Counted from the first letter of the stretch, positions 51,001 through 59,658 are shown. The stretch is 64,000 bases of DNA from Falsiroseomonas sp051433165 (GCF_051433165.1 NZ_JBHMFS010000016.1:78798-142797); one strand, 5' to 3'. The notes: generated by a model not told the origin, from the sequence alone. Program-made: numbers and translations.

Positions 51001-52208
51001 CCGCCGAAGCCGGCTGCCGCGACAGCCGCGCGACGCTCGCCGCCGAGGCCGGGCGCATCGACCAGCGACAGGCCGCGATCGGCCCGGAACGCGCCGAATG
51101 GGCGCGCCGCAAGGCCGAGGCCGCCGGCCGCCGCCAGGACCTGGCCAGCCGCGCCGCCGCCGCCGCCGCCGAACGCGACGCCTTGGCCGAGGCGCCCGAA
51201 ACCGCCGCAGCCCAGCGCGCCACCGCCGGAAAAGCGCTGGCCGAGGCCGAGGCCACCCACGCCGCCGCCGCCGCCGCCCTGGCCGCCGCTGAGACGGAGG
51301 ACCGCGAATCGGCCCTGGCCCGCCGCAGCGCCGATGCCGCCTTCGCCCAGGCGCGGGAGGCGCAGCTGCGCGCCGAGGGCGGCGCCGGCCAGGCCGAGGC
51401 CGCGGCGCTGGCGGTGGAGGAACGCATCGTCGAACGCCTCGGCGAGGCCCACCCACCGCTGCCCGCCGACCTGCCGGAACTGACCGATCAGGCCGAGGAC
51501 AAGGCCCGCCGCAAGATGGAGCGGCTGACCCGCGAGCGGGAGGAAATGGGACCCGTCAACCTGCGCGCCGAGGCGGAGTTGCTCGAGCTTGACGCCACGC
51601 GCGACCGGATCGAATCCGAACGGCAGGAGGTGGCGACCGCCATCGCCAAGCTGCGCGGCGTCATCGGCCATCTGAACCGCGAGGGCCGGGAAAGGCTGCG
51701 CGTGGTCTTCGACAAGGTGGATGCCGAATTCCGCGCCCTGTTCACCCGCCTGTTCGGCGGCGGCCGCGCGCATCTGGCGCTCACCGGCTCCGACGACCCG
51801 CTGGAGGCGGGGCTGGAGATCTTCGCGGAGCCGCCCGGCAAGAAGCTGTCCTCGCTGAACCTGCTCTCGGGCGGCGAACAGGCGCTGACCGCGCTGTCCC
51901 TGGTCTTCGCCGTGTTCCGCTGCAACCCGGCGCCGGTCTGCGTGCTGGACGAGGTGGATGCGCCGCTGGACGACGCCAATGTGGAACGGCTGTGCGATCT
52001 GCTGGAGGTGATGGCCGCCGGTGATGCCGAGGGGCCCGATGCAAAAGGCTTGGGCGGCACGCGCTTCCTGATCGTCACCCACCACCCGCTGACCATGGCG
52101 CGCATGCATCGCCTGTATGGCGTGACCATGCAGGAACGCGGCGTGTCCCGCCTGCTGAGCGTGGACCTGCAGCGTGCGGTGGAGATGGTGGAGGGCACGC
52201 CGGCCTGA
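48093..52208 (+). CDS. smc: Chromosome segregation SMC ATPase, long coiled coil
   Basis: The SMC ATPase folds and segregates the chromosome with ScpA/ScpB. Walker A GPNGCGKS lies at residues 59-66, the signature LSGGEQAL near 1258, and Walker B VCVLDEVDAPLDDANVERL near 1286. Between them are two long coiled coils around a hinge (about 636-755). The coiled coils are very rich in Ala, Glu and Arg, with almost no aromatic residues. At 1371 residues the protein is longer than most bacterial SMC proteins (about 1150-1200), and the extra length lies in the coils. The Walker A region is preceded by about 50 residues of charged N-terminus. Start at 48093, three bases after dsbA. Confidence 0.93.
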   Translation: MESVPAEETGQPPDEPTRTDAQAEAARHARLTRLRIAGFKSFAEATVVEVMPGLTGIVGPNGCGKSNVVEALRWAMGETNARAMRGGEMDDIIFAGTSTRPGRNVAEVTLTLEEALGLAPPPNAEAPDLEIVRKIARGEGSSFRVNGRELRARDVQTMFADIGSGARSSAMVSQGRVSALISARPEERRAVLEEAAGIAGLRARKHEAELKLRQAENNLGRAEDLIGQMEAGRQNLQRQARQAARYRNLSGLVREAEVEWLAILRARAQAALAQARDGFATARHATSQAEAAAEAAARRAFAAEQGLPAPRAAEATARTALERRRVEAETLGAEEARAREALSGAQSRHAALARDLEHAAGVESDADTAEARLQAEAEELLRIAAELPGRSADAERAEAAAITAVAEAAAAADRATEAAAEAAAQANALATAEGEAATRAQRLAQQFLQIATDHTAAQRAVVPEAALAEAATRTDTAEAALAEAEATLVTTETARTAAQAAHEAARRLAAEAEATESRASSELQAAETAARRGAEQQARLTAERDAARAGAVPEAEMATARAEASAAATALTEARAALDAAEKARTAAQSRHEAARAAASEAEAARARAAAEAAALAEVLRAREVGGGAESVLDRIGVPPGLEAALGAAMGEGLDAALDPEAPRHWRSLPPLDPMPTLPPGATPLARLVEAPDALSRALSQIGLLPKGADGAALQKLLKPGQALVTEDGAVWRWDGQGLLPGIPTPGAVRLAQRNALRAAGARLDKAEAEAGAATTARSQAAAAEQEARGAEARQREARATAERRQGTAQAALDRLVARDQQAQQRLSALAPQLARLETEMQAATAALEAARIARAAAPDAAAARQARSAAAVEELAATRAETAAREARRGAEQRLTAARDAARTLAARAAEAEARLAALTPELARITGERDAAAASLAEAQAARAAAPDLAALRAEVERARAALAAARAAEAGCRDSRATLAAEAGRIDQRQAAIGPERAEWARRKAEAAGRRQDLASRAAAAAAERDALAEAPETAAAQRATAGKALAEAEATHAAAAAALAAAETEDRESALARRSADAAFAQAREAQLRAEGGAGQAEAAALAVEERIVERLGEAHPPLPADLPELTDQAEDKARRKMERLTREREEMGPVNLRAEAELLELDATRDRIESERQEVATAIAKLRGVIGHLNREGRERLRVVFDKVDAEFRALFTRLFGGGRAHLALTGSDDPLEAGLEIFAEPPGKKLSSLNLLSGGEQALTALSLVFAVFRCNPAPVCVLDEVDAPLDDANVERLCDLLEVMAAGDAEGPDAKGLGGTRFLIVTHHPLTMARMHRLYGVTMQERGVSRLLSVDLQRAVEMVEGTPA

Positions 52209-52313
52209 GCCGGGTGGCGCGGCAGCCTGTTAACGGTATCGTGATGTTGTTGCCGCAAGGTGGAAGCCCGCCGCGAAGGATTCGCGCGCACCTCCAAGCC
52301 CTCGAAGGTCCGC

Positions 52314-52793
52314 ATGCGACGTCGCTCCCTGGCTGCCCTCCCGCTTCTGGCTGCGCTGGCCGGCGCCGATGCCCTGGCCCAGCCCCGCCCCATCCTGCGG
52401 GTCACCGGTCGCATCGACGGGGCCGACCGGGATTTCAGCCTGGAATCGCTGGAAGCGCTGGGCATGGTGGACCTGGCCACCCGCACCACCTGGACCGGGC
52501 CGGATGTGCTGCATTTCAGCGGCGTGCCGCTCGCCACCCTGCTGCGCGCCTGCGGCGCTACGGGCAGCTCGCTCCGCATTCATGCGCTGAACGACTATGC
52601 GGTGAACGTGCCGGTCACGGATGCGGACCGCAACGCCGCGCTGCTCGCCACCCGGCAGGGCGGCGTGCCGCTCCGCGTCCGGGACCGTGGTCCGATCTGG
52701 CTGATCTATCCCTGGAGCGCGCGGCCGGAGCTGGACGTACCCGTGTTCCGCGACCGGGCCGTCTGGCAGATCCGGCAGATCGACGTGGCCTGA
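52314..52793 (+). CDS. Secreted molybdopterin-fold protein, COG3915-like
   Basis: A 159-residue exported protein. The signal peptide is MRRRSLAALPLLAALAGADALA with probable cleavage near residue 22. The rest resembles COG3915 proteins, which adopt part of the sulfite-oxidase/molybdopterin fold: SLESLEALGMV, GVPLATLLRACGA, LNDYAVNVPVTDADRNAALLATRQGG and GPIWLIYPWS. I see one cysteine in the mature part (RACGAT) but no certain molybdenum ligand. It is coupled to the GGDEF-EAL gene eight bases downstream. Its role is unknown; it may bind a ligand and signal to that partner. Confidence 0.72.
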   Translation: MRRRSLAALPLLAALAGADALAQPRPILRVTGRIDGADRDFSLESLEALGMVDLATRTTWTGPDVLHFSGVPLATLLRACGATGSSLRIHALNDYAVNVPVTDADRNAALLATRQGGVPLRVRDRGPIWLIYPWSARPELDVPVFRDRAVWQIRQIDVA

Positions 52794-52800
52794 GCGCCGC

Positions 52801-55155
52801 GTGGTGGGAACGCATTCCGGCCGGGCACGGCTGACCCAACTCACGCGGCTCGCCCACCAGCGCGCGACGGGCGTCGTGCTGCTGGCCGCGGGCGTGCTGT
52901 TCGTGCTGTCGATCGGCGCGACCTTGCAGCAGGCGCGGGAACAGTTCCGCCTCGAAGCCGGCAGCCAGCGAGTCTCCATCTGGTTCAGCACCCAGGCGCT
53001 GGTGGAACTGCATCGCTTCCGCACCGCGCTGCTGCGGTTCGATCGCCAGGAGCCGGGCTGGGACCGGGACCGGCTTTCCGAACGCTACGAAATCCTGCTG
53101 AGCCGCCTGCCGCTGCTGCAGGATGCGGAAGAAGCACGAACCCAGACCCTCATGGATCGCCGCGACGTCGTCATCGGGCTGCAGGCGGCGCTGGAACAGG
53201 TCGAGCCGGATATCCTCCGCCTGCAACCGGGGGACATCGCCATCCGCGCCCGCATCGAGGCGGCGGCGGATGAGGCGGACCTGCTGCTGACTGGCCTGAA
53301 CCTGGCGTTGCACACGGAACGCCGGGAGGCGGTGGAACAGGCGCGGGTCAGCGCGCGCCACCTCGGCATGTTCTTTCTGCTCAGCCTGGGCGGGCTGCTG
53401 CTGGGCGCGTTGCTGTTGCTGCTGCTGATCGTGCGCGGCGCCCGCCGGGCGGCGGAGGCGGAGCGGACCTTGCGCGTGCTGGTGGATTCGCTGCCCATCG
53501 GCATCGCCGCCTTCGACCCGGACGGCCGGCTGGTGATGATGAACGAAACCGGCCTGGCCCTGGCCCGGCTGGACCGGGAGGAGGATGCGCTGGGCCGCCG
53601 GCCGAGCGAAATCGGCGGCAACCCCGCGGCGGATGCCGATGTGGCGCAGGTGGTGGCACGGCGGGTTGCCCTGCCACCCCGGGAAAGCCGCCTGACCCAC
53701 CGCGACGGCAGCGAACGCACCCTGCTGGTGTCCTCCGCGCCGGTCTTCGGCAAGGGCGGCAATCTGGTGCGGGTGGTGTTCGTGGCGCTGGATGTCACCG
53801 AACAGCGCGAGGCCGACCGCCGCATCCGCCACCTGGCGGAGCATGACGCGCTGACCGACCTGCCGAACCGGCTGCTCTTCGGCACCCAGTTGAAGGCGCA
53901 GCTCGGCCATGCGGCGGAGGGGCGGATGGTGGCGGTGCATTGCATCGACCTCGACCATTTCAAGGAAGTGAATGACAGCCTGGGCCACCCGGTGGGCGAC
54001 CAGCTTCTGCTCGCCGCCTCCGCCCGCATGCGGGCGGCGATGCGGGAAGGGGATCTGCTGGCACGGCTCGGCGGCGACGAATTCGCCGTCATCCAGCCGG
54101 GCCTGACCCAGGAGTCGGAGGCACGGCTGCTGGCGGAGCGGCTGGTCGCCGTGCTCGGTCAGCCCTACCGGCTTCAGGGCTACACGCTGCGCGCCGGAGC
54201 CAGCATCGGCACCGCGATCGCGCCGCAGCATGGCGTGACGGTGAAGAGCATCCTAAGCCGCGCCGACATCGCGCTGTACCGCGCCAAGGCGGCGGGCCGC
54301 GGCCGCGCCATGGTGTTTACCATGGAACAGGAAAAAGGCCTGCGCGAACGCCGGCAACTGGAGGAGGATCTGCGCCAGGCCCTGGCACTGGGCCAGCTCT
54401 CGCTGGTGTTCCAGCCGAAATTCGTCCTCGCCACCGGGATGCTCAAGGGCTGCGAGGCGCTGCTGCGCTGGAACCATCCGGTGCGGGGCCTGATCTCCCC
54501 CGGCCTGTTCATCCCGGTGGCGGAGGAGATGGGGCTGATCCACCCGATCACGCAGCTCGTGCTCGACCTGGCCTGCCGGCAGGCCATGGCGCGGCGGGCG
54601 CAGGGGCTGGAGGTGCCGGTGGCGGTGAACCTCTCGGCCGGGCATTTCGGCGCCGAGCAGGGCGTGCGCCTGGTGCAGCAGGCGCTGGCGGCCACCGGCT
54701 GCGACCCGGCGCTGCTGGAGGTGGAGGTGACGGAAGGCGTCTTCCTGCGCAGCGCGGAGGCGGCAACCCGCAGCTTCCAGGCACTGCGAGAGATGGGCGT
54801 GCGGGTGGCGCTGGATGATTTCGGCACCGGCTATTCCTCGCTCGGCTACCTCCAGCATCTGCCCTTCGACGTCATCAAGGTGGACCGTACCTTCATCGCC
54901 GGGCTGGAGGAGCATTCGCGCGGCGGCCCCGGCCCGGGGCGGCGCATCGTCGATGCGATCGTGCGGCTGGCGCATGGGCTGGGCGCGGAGGTGGTGGCCG
55001 AGGGGGTGGAGACGCAGGGCCAGTTGACCGTGCTGCGCGAACTCGGCTGCGACCACGTGCAGGGCTTCCTGCTCGGCCGGCCGGTTGCGGCGGAGACCCT
55101 GGCGGAAATGGCGCGCCGCCCGCCGGACGCGAAGCTGGCCCGCAGCGCCGCTTGA
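52801..55155 (+). CDS. Bifunctional GGDEF-EAL c-di-GMP protein with periplasmic sensor
   Basis: A 784-residue membrane protein that can both make and break down cyclic di-GMP. Two membrane helices (about 24-42 and 186-209) flank a helical periplasmic domain of roughly 145 residues. A PAS domain (about 220-340) follows, then GGDEF with an intact RLGGDEFAVI near 424, then EAL with an intact CEALLRW near 552 and DDFGTGYSSL further on. The start is a GTG at 52801. Because both motifs are intact, either activity could dominate. The small secreted protein upstream may present the signal to its periplasmic domain. Confidence 0.9.
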   Translation: MVGTHSGRARLTQLTRLAHQRATGVVLLAAGVLFVLSIGATLQQAREQFRLEAGSQRVSIWFSTQALVELHRFRTALLRFDRQEPGWDRDRLSERYEILLSRLPLLQDAEEARTQTLMDRRDVVIGLQAALEQVEPDILRLQPGDIAIRARIEAAADEADLLLTGLNLALHTERREAVEQARVSARHLGMFFLLSLGGLLLGALLLLLLIVRGARRAAEAERTLRVLVDSLPIGIAAFDPDGRLVMMNETGLALARLDREEDALGRRPSEIGGNPAADADVAQVVARRVALPPRESRLTHRDGSERTLLVSSAPVFGKGGNLVRVVFVALDVTEQREADRRIRHLAEHDALTDLPNRLLFGTQLKAQLGHAAEGRMVAVHCIDLDHFKEVNDSLGHPVGDQLLLAASARMRAAMREGDLLARLGGDEFAVIQPGLTQESEARLLAERLVAVLGQPYRLQGYTLRAGASIGTAIAPQHGVTVKSILSRADIALYRAKAAGRGRAMVFTMEQEKGLRERRQLEEDLRQALALGQLSLVFQPKFVLATGMLKGCEALLRWNHPVRGLISPGLFIPVAEEMGLIHPITQLVLDLACRQAMARRAQGLEVPVAVNLSAGHFGAEQGVRLVQQALAATGCDPALLEVEVTEGVFLRSAEAATRSFQALREMGVRVALDDFGTGYSSLGYLQHLPFDVIKVDRTFIAGLEEHSRGGPGPGRRIVDAIVRLAHGLGAEVVAEGVETQGQLTVLRELGCDHVQGFLLGRPVAAETLAEMARRPPDAKLARSAA

Positions 55156-55250
55156 CCCGGCTCGCCGCGGCGCGGCTTGACCGGACGAGCCGCGGCCCGC
55201 GACAGTGTCCGAAGGCGGGCCAACCGCCACGGCATGGGGGAAACCAACGA

Positions 55251-56252
55251 ATGACGAAATGTCTGACGACACGTCGCGGCCTGCTCGGCGCTGCCCTGGC
55301 GCTGCCCGCCCTCGCACTACCCACTGTGGCCCGCGCGCAGGCGCAGGAGGTTTGGCCGGAACGGCCGGTCCGCATGGTGGTGCCCTTCCCGCCCGGCCAG
55401 GCGGCGGATCTGTTCGCCCGCGTGATGGCCGAGGAACTCTCGAAGCGCTGGCCGCAGCGCGTGGTGGTGGAAAACCGCGCCGGCGGCGCCGGGGCCATCG
55501 GCATGGACGCCGTGGCCCGCGCCGCGCCGGATGGCTACACGCTGGGCATCGGCACGTCCGGCACGCTCGGGGTCAATCCCTCCGTCATGTCGCGCCTGCC
55601 CTATGACGCGGAGAAGGATTTCGCCGCGATCACCAACATCTTCACCCTGCCGCTGGTCTTCGTCGCGCATCCGAGCTTCGAGGCGAATGACATGGCAGGC
55701 CTGGTGGCGATGGCGAAGGCGCAGCCGGGGATGGTGCAATATGCCTCCGCCGGGCCGGGCACGGCGCAGCACATGACGGCGGAGATGCTGTCGCACCGGC
55801 TGGGCCTGCGGATGCAGCATGTGCCCTATCGCGGCAGTAGCCCGGCCATGGCGGATCTGCTGGGCGGCAACGTCAAGGTGATGGTGGACAGCCTGGCTTC
55901 CGCCTTGCCGCATGTGCAGGCCGGCCGCATCAAGGCACTCGGCGTCACCGGGCCGGAGCGTGCGCCGCAGATGCCGGATGTGCCGACGGTCGCCGAGACC
56001 GTCTCCCCGGGTTTCCAGGCGCTGGGCTGGTCCGGCATCGTCGCCCCGGCCGCAACCCCGGCACCGATCATCCGCAAGATCAACGCGGATGCGGTGGCGA
56101 TCCTGCGTGATCCGGCGATCGCGGCGCGCATGGTCCAGCTCGGCGGCTTCCCGGACCCCGGCACGCCGGAGGAATTCGGCGCCTTCATCCGGGCCGAGAT
56201 CGCCAAGTGGCGGGAAGTGGCGCGGGCGGCAAATGTGCGGCTGGATGGCTGA
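55251..56252 (+). CDS. Bug-family (TctC-like) extracytoplasmic solute receptor
   Basis: A 333-residue periplasmic receptor. Its leader has a twin-arginine (TTRRGLLGAALALPAL), and cleavage is probably after ARA near residue 29. Family segments are WPERPVRMVVPFPPGQAADLFAR, NRAGGAGAIGMDAVARA, PDGYTLGIG, and LRMQHVPYRGSSPAMADLLGG. Bug proteins bind carboxylates such as citrate, glutarate or nicotinate. No tctA or tctB membrane genes are near, so it is an orphan receptor, as is common in this kind of genome. It stands between the c-di-GMP gene and an ABC exporter. Confidence 0.9.
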   Translation: MTKCLTTRRGLLGAALALPALALPTVARAQAQEVWPERPVRMVVPFPPGQAADLFARVMAEELSKRWPQRVVVENRAGGAGAIGMDAVARAAPDGYTLGIGTSGTLGVNPSVMSRLPYDAEKDFAAITNIFTLPLVFVAHPSFEANDMAGLVAMAKAQPGMVQYASAGPGTAQHMTAEMLSHRLGLRMQHVPYRGSSPAMADLLGGNVKVMVDSLASALPHVQAGRIKALGVTGPERAPQMPDVPTVAETVSPGFQALGWSGIVAPAATPAPIIRKINADAVAILRDPAIAARMVQLGGFPDPGTPEEFGAFIRAEIAKWREVARAANVRLDG

Positions 56253-56335
56253 AGCGGCGGTCTGACGGCGGCCGGCGCGGCAAGTTCACCGTTGCGCCGG
56301 TTGACGGCGACGGCCGGCGGGCGCGTCTTGCGGCC

Positions 56336-58228
56336 ATGCGCTTGTTCCGATTGTTCGAAACCGCCGTCGACCCCGTCGCCCCGCCGGGCCGCCCCGCTTC
56401 CCGCTGGTGGCGCCGGCCGGTGCCGGAGACCCCGCCGCCGGCCAGCCTGCCCGGCTTCTACTGGCACTTCGCCCGCCAGGCGCGGGCGCTGTTCGGGCTA
56501 CTATTCGCCACTGGGCTGACGGTCGCGCTGCTCGACCTGCTCATCCCCATCTTCATCGGCCGGGTGGTGGGGCTGCTGGAGGCGCATGGGCCGCAGCGGA
56601 TCTGGGCCGATGCCGGAGGGACGCTGGCCGGCATGGCCGCCGTGCTGCTGCTGGCCCGGCCGGCCGCCATATTGTGCCAGAACCTGGTGACGCAGCAGGC
56701 GATCATCCCGGCCGTCACCTCCATGATCCGCTGGCAGAGCCATTGGCAGGTGGTGCGCCAGGGCTGGGCCTTCTTCCAGGAAGATTTCGCCGGCCGCATC
56801 GCCAACCGCGTGATGCAGGCCGGGCCGGCGCTGCGGGAAAGCGTGGTGCAGTCGGTGAACGCCGTCTGGTACATCCTGGTCTATGGCACAGGCGCGGTGC
56901 TGGTGCTGTCCGCCACCGATTGGCGCCTCGCCATGCCCATCCTGGTCTGGTTCGCGCTGTATGCCACGCTGCTGCGGCTGATCGTGCCGCGGATGCGCGA
57001 CCGCGCCCGCAAGGCGAGCGAGGCGCGCAGCCTGCTGACCGGCCGGGTGGTGGACAGCTACACCAACATCGTCACCGTGAAGCTGTTCGCCCGCGCCGAG
57101 CAGGAGGATGCCTGGGTGCGGGAGGGGGTGGAGCAGCTCAACCGCGACTTCGCCCGGCAGACAAGACTGGTGACGCTGAATGGCTTCCTGCTGTCCACGC
57201 TGAATGCCTGCATGCTGACCTCCACCGCGGGGATGGCGATCTGGCTCTGGTCGCGGGGGGAGATCCCGCTGGCGGTGGTGGCCTCCGCCTTGCCGATGGC
57301 CTGGCAGATCGCGAACATCTCCGGCTGGGTGGCCTTCAACGTGGCGGGCATTTTCGAAAATATCGGCGTGGTGCAGGAAGCCATGGGCAGCATCGCGGTG
57401 CCGCGCACGGCGCCTGATGCGCCGGCGGCGCAGCCGCTTGTGGTAACCCGCGGCGAAATCCGCTTCGAGGATGTGCGCTTCGGCTATGGCCGTGCCACGG
57501 CCCCGGGCCTGCCCTCCCGTGGCGCCGTGCTGCATGATTTCGACCTGGCGATCGCGCCGGGGGAACGGGTGGGGCTGGTTGGCCATTCCGGCGCGGGCAA
57601 GACCACGGCCATCAACCTGCTGCTGCGCTTCTTCACCCCGGAGGGCGGGCGCATCCTGGTGGATGGCCAGGACATTGCCGGGGTGACGCAGGAAAGTCTG
57701 CGGACCTCGATCGGCGTGGTGACGCAGGACACGGCGCTGCTGCACCGGTCGATCCTGGAGAACATCCGCTACGGCCGGCCGGATGCCAGCCCGGCGGAGG
57801 TGGTGGAGGCGGCGAAGCGGGCGGAGGCGCATGACTTCATCCTCGCGCTGTCCGACTGGCGCGGCCGCACCGGCTATGACGCGCATGTGGGCGAGCGCGG
57901 CGTGAAGCTCTCCGGCGGTCAGCGCCAGCGGGTCGCCATCGCCCGCGTGCTGCTGAAGGACGCGCCCATCCTGCTGCTGGACGAGGCGACCAGCGCCCTC
58001 GACTCGGAGGTGGAAGCGGCGATCCAGGAAAGCCTGGAACGGCTGATGGCGGGCAAGACCGTGATCGCGGTGGCGCACCGCCTGTCCACTTTGGCGCGGA
58101 TGGACCGGCTGGTGGTGCTGCATGAGGGCGGCGTGGCGGAGACGGGCAGCCACGCCCAGTTGCTGGCCGCCGGCGGGGTCTATGCAAGGCTGTGGCAGCG
58201 GCAATCGGGGGGATTCATCGGGGAATGA
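56336..58228 (+). CDS. ABC exporter, fused membrane and ATPase domains
   Basis: A 630-residue half-transporter of the exporter type. The N-terminal six-helix domain (about 40-350) is followed by an ATPase with Walker A VGHSGAGKTT near residue 417, the signature LSGGQRQRVAIARVLL, Walker B ILLLDEATSALDSEVE and H-loop VIAVAHRLSTLA. It works as a homodimer or with another half. The N-terminus has a proline-rich stretch. I chose the ATG at 56336; the ribosome site is weak. The substrate (lipid, peptide or drug) cannot be deduced. After it lies a palindrome cluster (58250-58284). Confidence 0.85.
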   Translation: MRLFRLFETAVDPVAPPGRPASRWWRRPVPETPPPASLPGFYWHFARQARALFGLLFATGLTVALLDLLIPIFIGRVVGLLEAHGPQRIWADAGGTLAGMAAVLLLARPAAILCQNLVTQQAIIPAVTSMIRWQSHWQVVRQGWAFFQEDFAGRIANRVMQAGPALRESVVQSVNAVWYILVYGTGAVLVLSATDWRLAMPILVWFALYATLLRLIVPRMRDRARKASEARSLLTGRVVDSYTNIVTVKLFARAEQEDAWVREGVEQLNRDFARQTRLVTLNGFLLSTLNACMLTSTAGMAIWLWSRGEIPLAVVASALPMAWQIANISGWVAFNVAGIFENIGVVQEAMGSIAVPRTAPDAPAAQPLVVTRGEIRFEDVRFGYGRATAPGLPSRGAVLHDFDLAIAPGERVGLVGHSGAGKTTAINLLLRFFTPEGGRILVDGQDIAGVTQESLRTSIGVVTQDTALLHRSILENIRYGRPDASPAEVVEAAKRAEAHDFILALSDWRGRTGYDAHVGERGVKLSGGQRQRVAIARVLLKDAPILLLDEATSALDSEVEAAIQESLERLMAGKTVIAVAHRLSTLARMDRLVVLHEGGVAETGSHAQLLAAGGVYARLWQRQSGGFIGE

Positions 58229-58395
58229 AGCCCCGCGGCTGCCGCTTCTGGCGGCCCGCAGGGCCGAGCGGCCGAAGGGCCGCCGCGCCCAGACCGCCCG
58301 TGTGGCCCGGTGTGACAGTGCAGGGCGCGCAGGCGAGCGCGGAGCGCGCGCCCTTGGAACCGGTCCATGAACCATGTTGCAGCGCGTTCATCACC

Positions 58396-58424
58396 TTGAC
58401 ACTCCTGCCCCTAAGCCGTAGGAG
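58396..58424 (+). promoter_or_regulatory. Candidate sigma-70 promoter of the atp (F0) operon
   Basis: A perfect -35 TTGACA (58396-58401) is followed, after 17 bases, by TAGGAG as a poor -10 (58419-58424). It lies 44 bases upstream of the atpI ATG. The gap 58229-58467 also holds a GGCCG-rich inverted repeat (58250-58257 with 58277-58284) that may end the exporter transcript. Confidence 0.45.
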
Positions 58425-58467
58425 CGGGCCGCCTTCCGGGCGGGGCGACCGCAGGGGAGAGCGACGG

Positions 58468-58767
58468 ATGGCGGAAGACGACGGCTTCGAGCAAAGGCTC
58501 CGGCAGGCCAGGGCGCGGCAGGGTATGGACCCCAAGCCAAACCCGATCGGCCCCCTGTCGGGCAGTAGCGCGAGTGTCGGTTTCCGCGCCGGTGTCGAAG
58601 TGGTTTCGGCGCTGGTCGTGGGCGTTGCCCTCGGCTGGTACCTGGACCGCTGGCTTGGCACCTGGCCGTGGCTTTTCCTGCTGTTCTTCGTGTTCGGCAG
58701 CGTCGCCGGGGTGATGAACGTCTATCGTTTATTTGCTCCACGGCGGGGTGCCGGGAAGCAGGATTAG
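58468..58767 (+). CDS. atpI: ATP synthase protein I (AtpI)
   Basis: A 99-residue membrane protein that helps c-ring assembly or magnesium handling. It has two hydrophobic helices (GVEVVSALVVGVALGWYL and WPWLFLLFFVFGSVAGVM) and a charged N-terminus. The ATG at 58468 follows AGGGGAG. It is the first gene of the F0 operon, with atpB starting 59 bases later. Confidence 0.8.
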   Translation: MAEDDGFEQRLRQARARQGMDPKPNPIGPLSGSSASVGFRAGVEVVSALVVGVALGWYLDRWLGTWPWLFLLFFVFGSVAGVMNVYRLFAPRRGAGKQD

Positions 58768-58826
58768 AGGCTGCCGCAATCGCGGCAAATGAGGTTCCCC
58801 GCGCGCCGGGGGACGGGAGATTGCGA

Positions 58827-59582
58827 GTGGCCGCCGAATCCGGATCGATCGACGCGCTGAGCCAGTTTCAGCTGACCCCCGTCTTCGGGCCTATCGGCGC
58901 CGCCGTCGGCTTTTCGCAATCCAACGCGCATATGCTGCTGGCCGCCGGCCTGATCACGGCGCTGATCATGTTCGGCATGGCCGCCCGCGCGGTGGTGCCG
59001 GGGCGCCTGCAATCGCTGGCCGAAGCCTCCTACGAATTCGTCTACGGCATCGTGGACAGCCAGGTGGGGCATGGCGGCAAGCGCTTCTTCCCCTTCGTCT
59101 TCACGCTGTTCATGTTCGTCCTGTTCGGCAACATGCTCGGCCTGTTCCCCTACGCCTTCACCTACACCAGCCACTTGGCGGTGACCTTCGGCCTGGCGCT
59201 GATCGTCTTCGTCGTGATCACGGCGGTGGCGCTGGCGCTGCATGGCCGGAAGTTCTTCGGCTACTTCTTTCCCGAGGGTGCGCCGCTGTGGCTGGCGCCG
59301 ATCATCGTGCCGGTCGAGGTGGTATCTTACCTCTCGCGCCCGGTGAGCCTCTCGGTTCGTCTGTTCGCCAACATGGTCGCCGGCCACGTGCTGCTGAAGG
59401 TGTTCGCCACCTTCGTGGTCATGCTCGGGGCGCTCGGCGCGGTGGGGCCCTTCGTGGCCACGCTGCCGCTGGCGGTGAACGTGCTGCTGATCGGGTTCGA
59501 GATCCTGGTGGCCTTCCTTCAGGCCTATGTCTTCGCGATCCTGACCAGCATCTACCTCCACGACGCGGTGCACCTGCACTGA
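58827..59582 (+). CDS. atpB: ATP synthase F0 subunit a
   Basis: The proton-channel subunit of the F0 motor. The 251 residues have the N-terminal LSQFQLTPVFGPIG segment and about five to six helices. The essential arginine is in the RLFANMVAGHVLLKV segment (SLSVRLFANMVAGH). The start is a GTG at 58827 with GGGAG 6-10 bases upstream. It is followed by atpE. Confidence 0.92.
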   Translation: MAAESGSIDALSQFQLTPVFGPIGAAVGFSQSNAHMLLAAGLITALIMFGMAARAVVPGRLQSLAEASYEFVYGIVDSQVGHGGKRFFPFVFTLFMFVLFGNMLGLFPYAFTYTSHLAVTFGLALIVFVVITAVALALHGRKFFGYFFPEGAPLWLAPIIVPVEVVSYLSRPVSLSVRLFANMVAGHVLLKVFATFVVMLGALGAVGPFVATLPLAVNVLLIGFEILVAFLQAYVFAILTSIYLHDAVHLH

Positions 59583-59645
59583 GCCCAGCCGGCCCAGAAG
59601 CGGGCGCCCGCGCGCCGGACCAAGATCCACCCTCTCGACGTCGAA

Positions 59646-59650
59646 AAGGA
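59646..59650 (+). promoter_or_regulatory. Strong ribosome site of atpE
   Basis: AAGGA lies eight bases before the atpE ATG, within an A/T-rich run (AAAAGGATTACTTTC) that is unusual in this GC-rich DNA. A strong, unstructured initiation site fits the need for about ten or more c subunits per complex. Confidence 0.65.
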
Positions 59651-59658
59651 TTACTTTC

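Noticed and set aside
46956..52109. A 1717-codon open frame on the minus strand across smc, dsbA and dciA
   Set aside because: It mirrors real genes on the plus strand. Its translation is a low-complexity Gly/Ala/Arg/Gln mixture with no domain, and it results from GC-rich codon bias.
55158..55193. Inverted repeat CGGCTCG ... CGAGCCG after the c-di-GMP gene
   Set aside because: The arms are short and the loop is GC-rich and about 21 bases long. In this base composition such repeats arise easily by chance.
58250..58284. GGCCG-rich inverted repeats after the ABC exporter
   Set aside because: The repeats can pair in several ways and have no T run. They may help end the transcript, but I cannot call a defined terminator.
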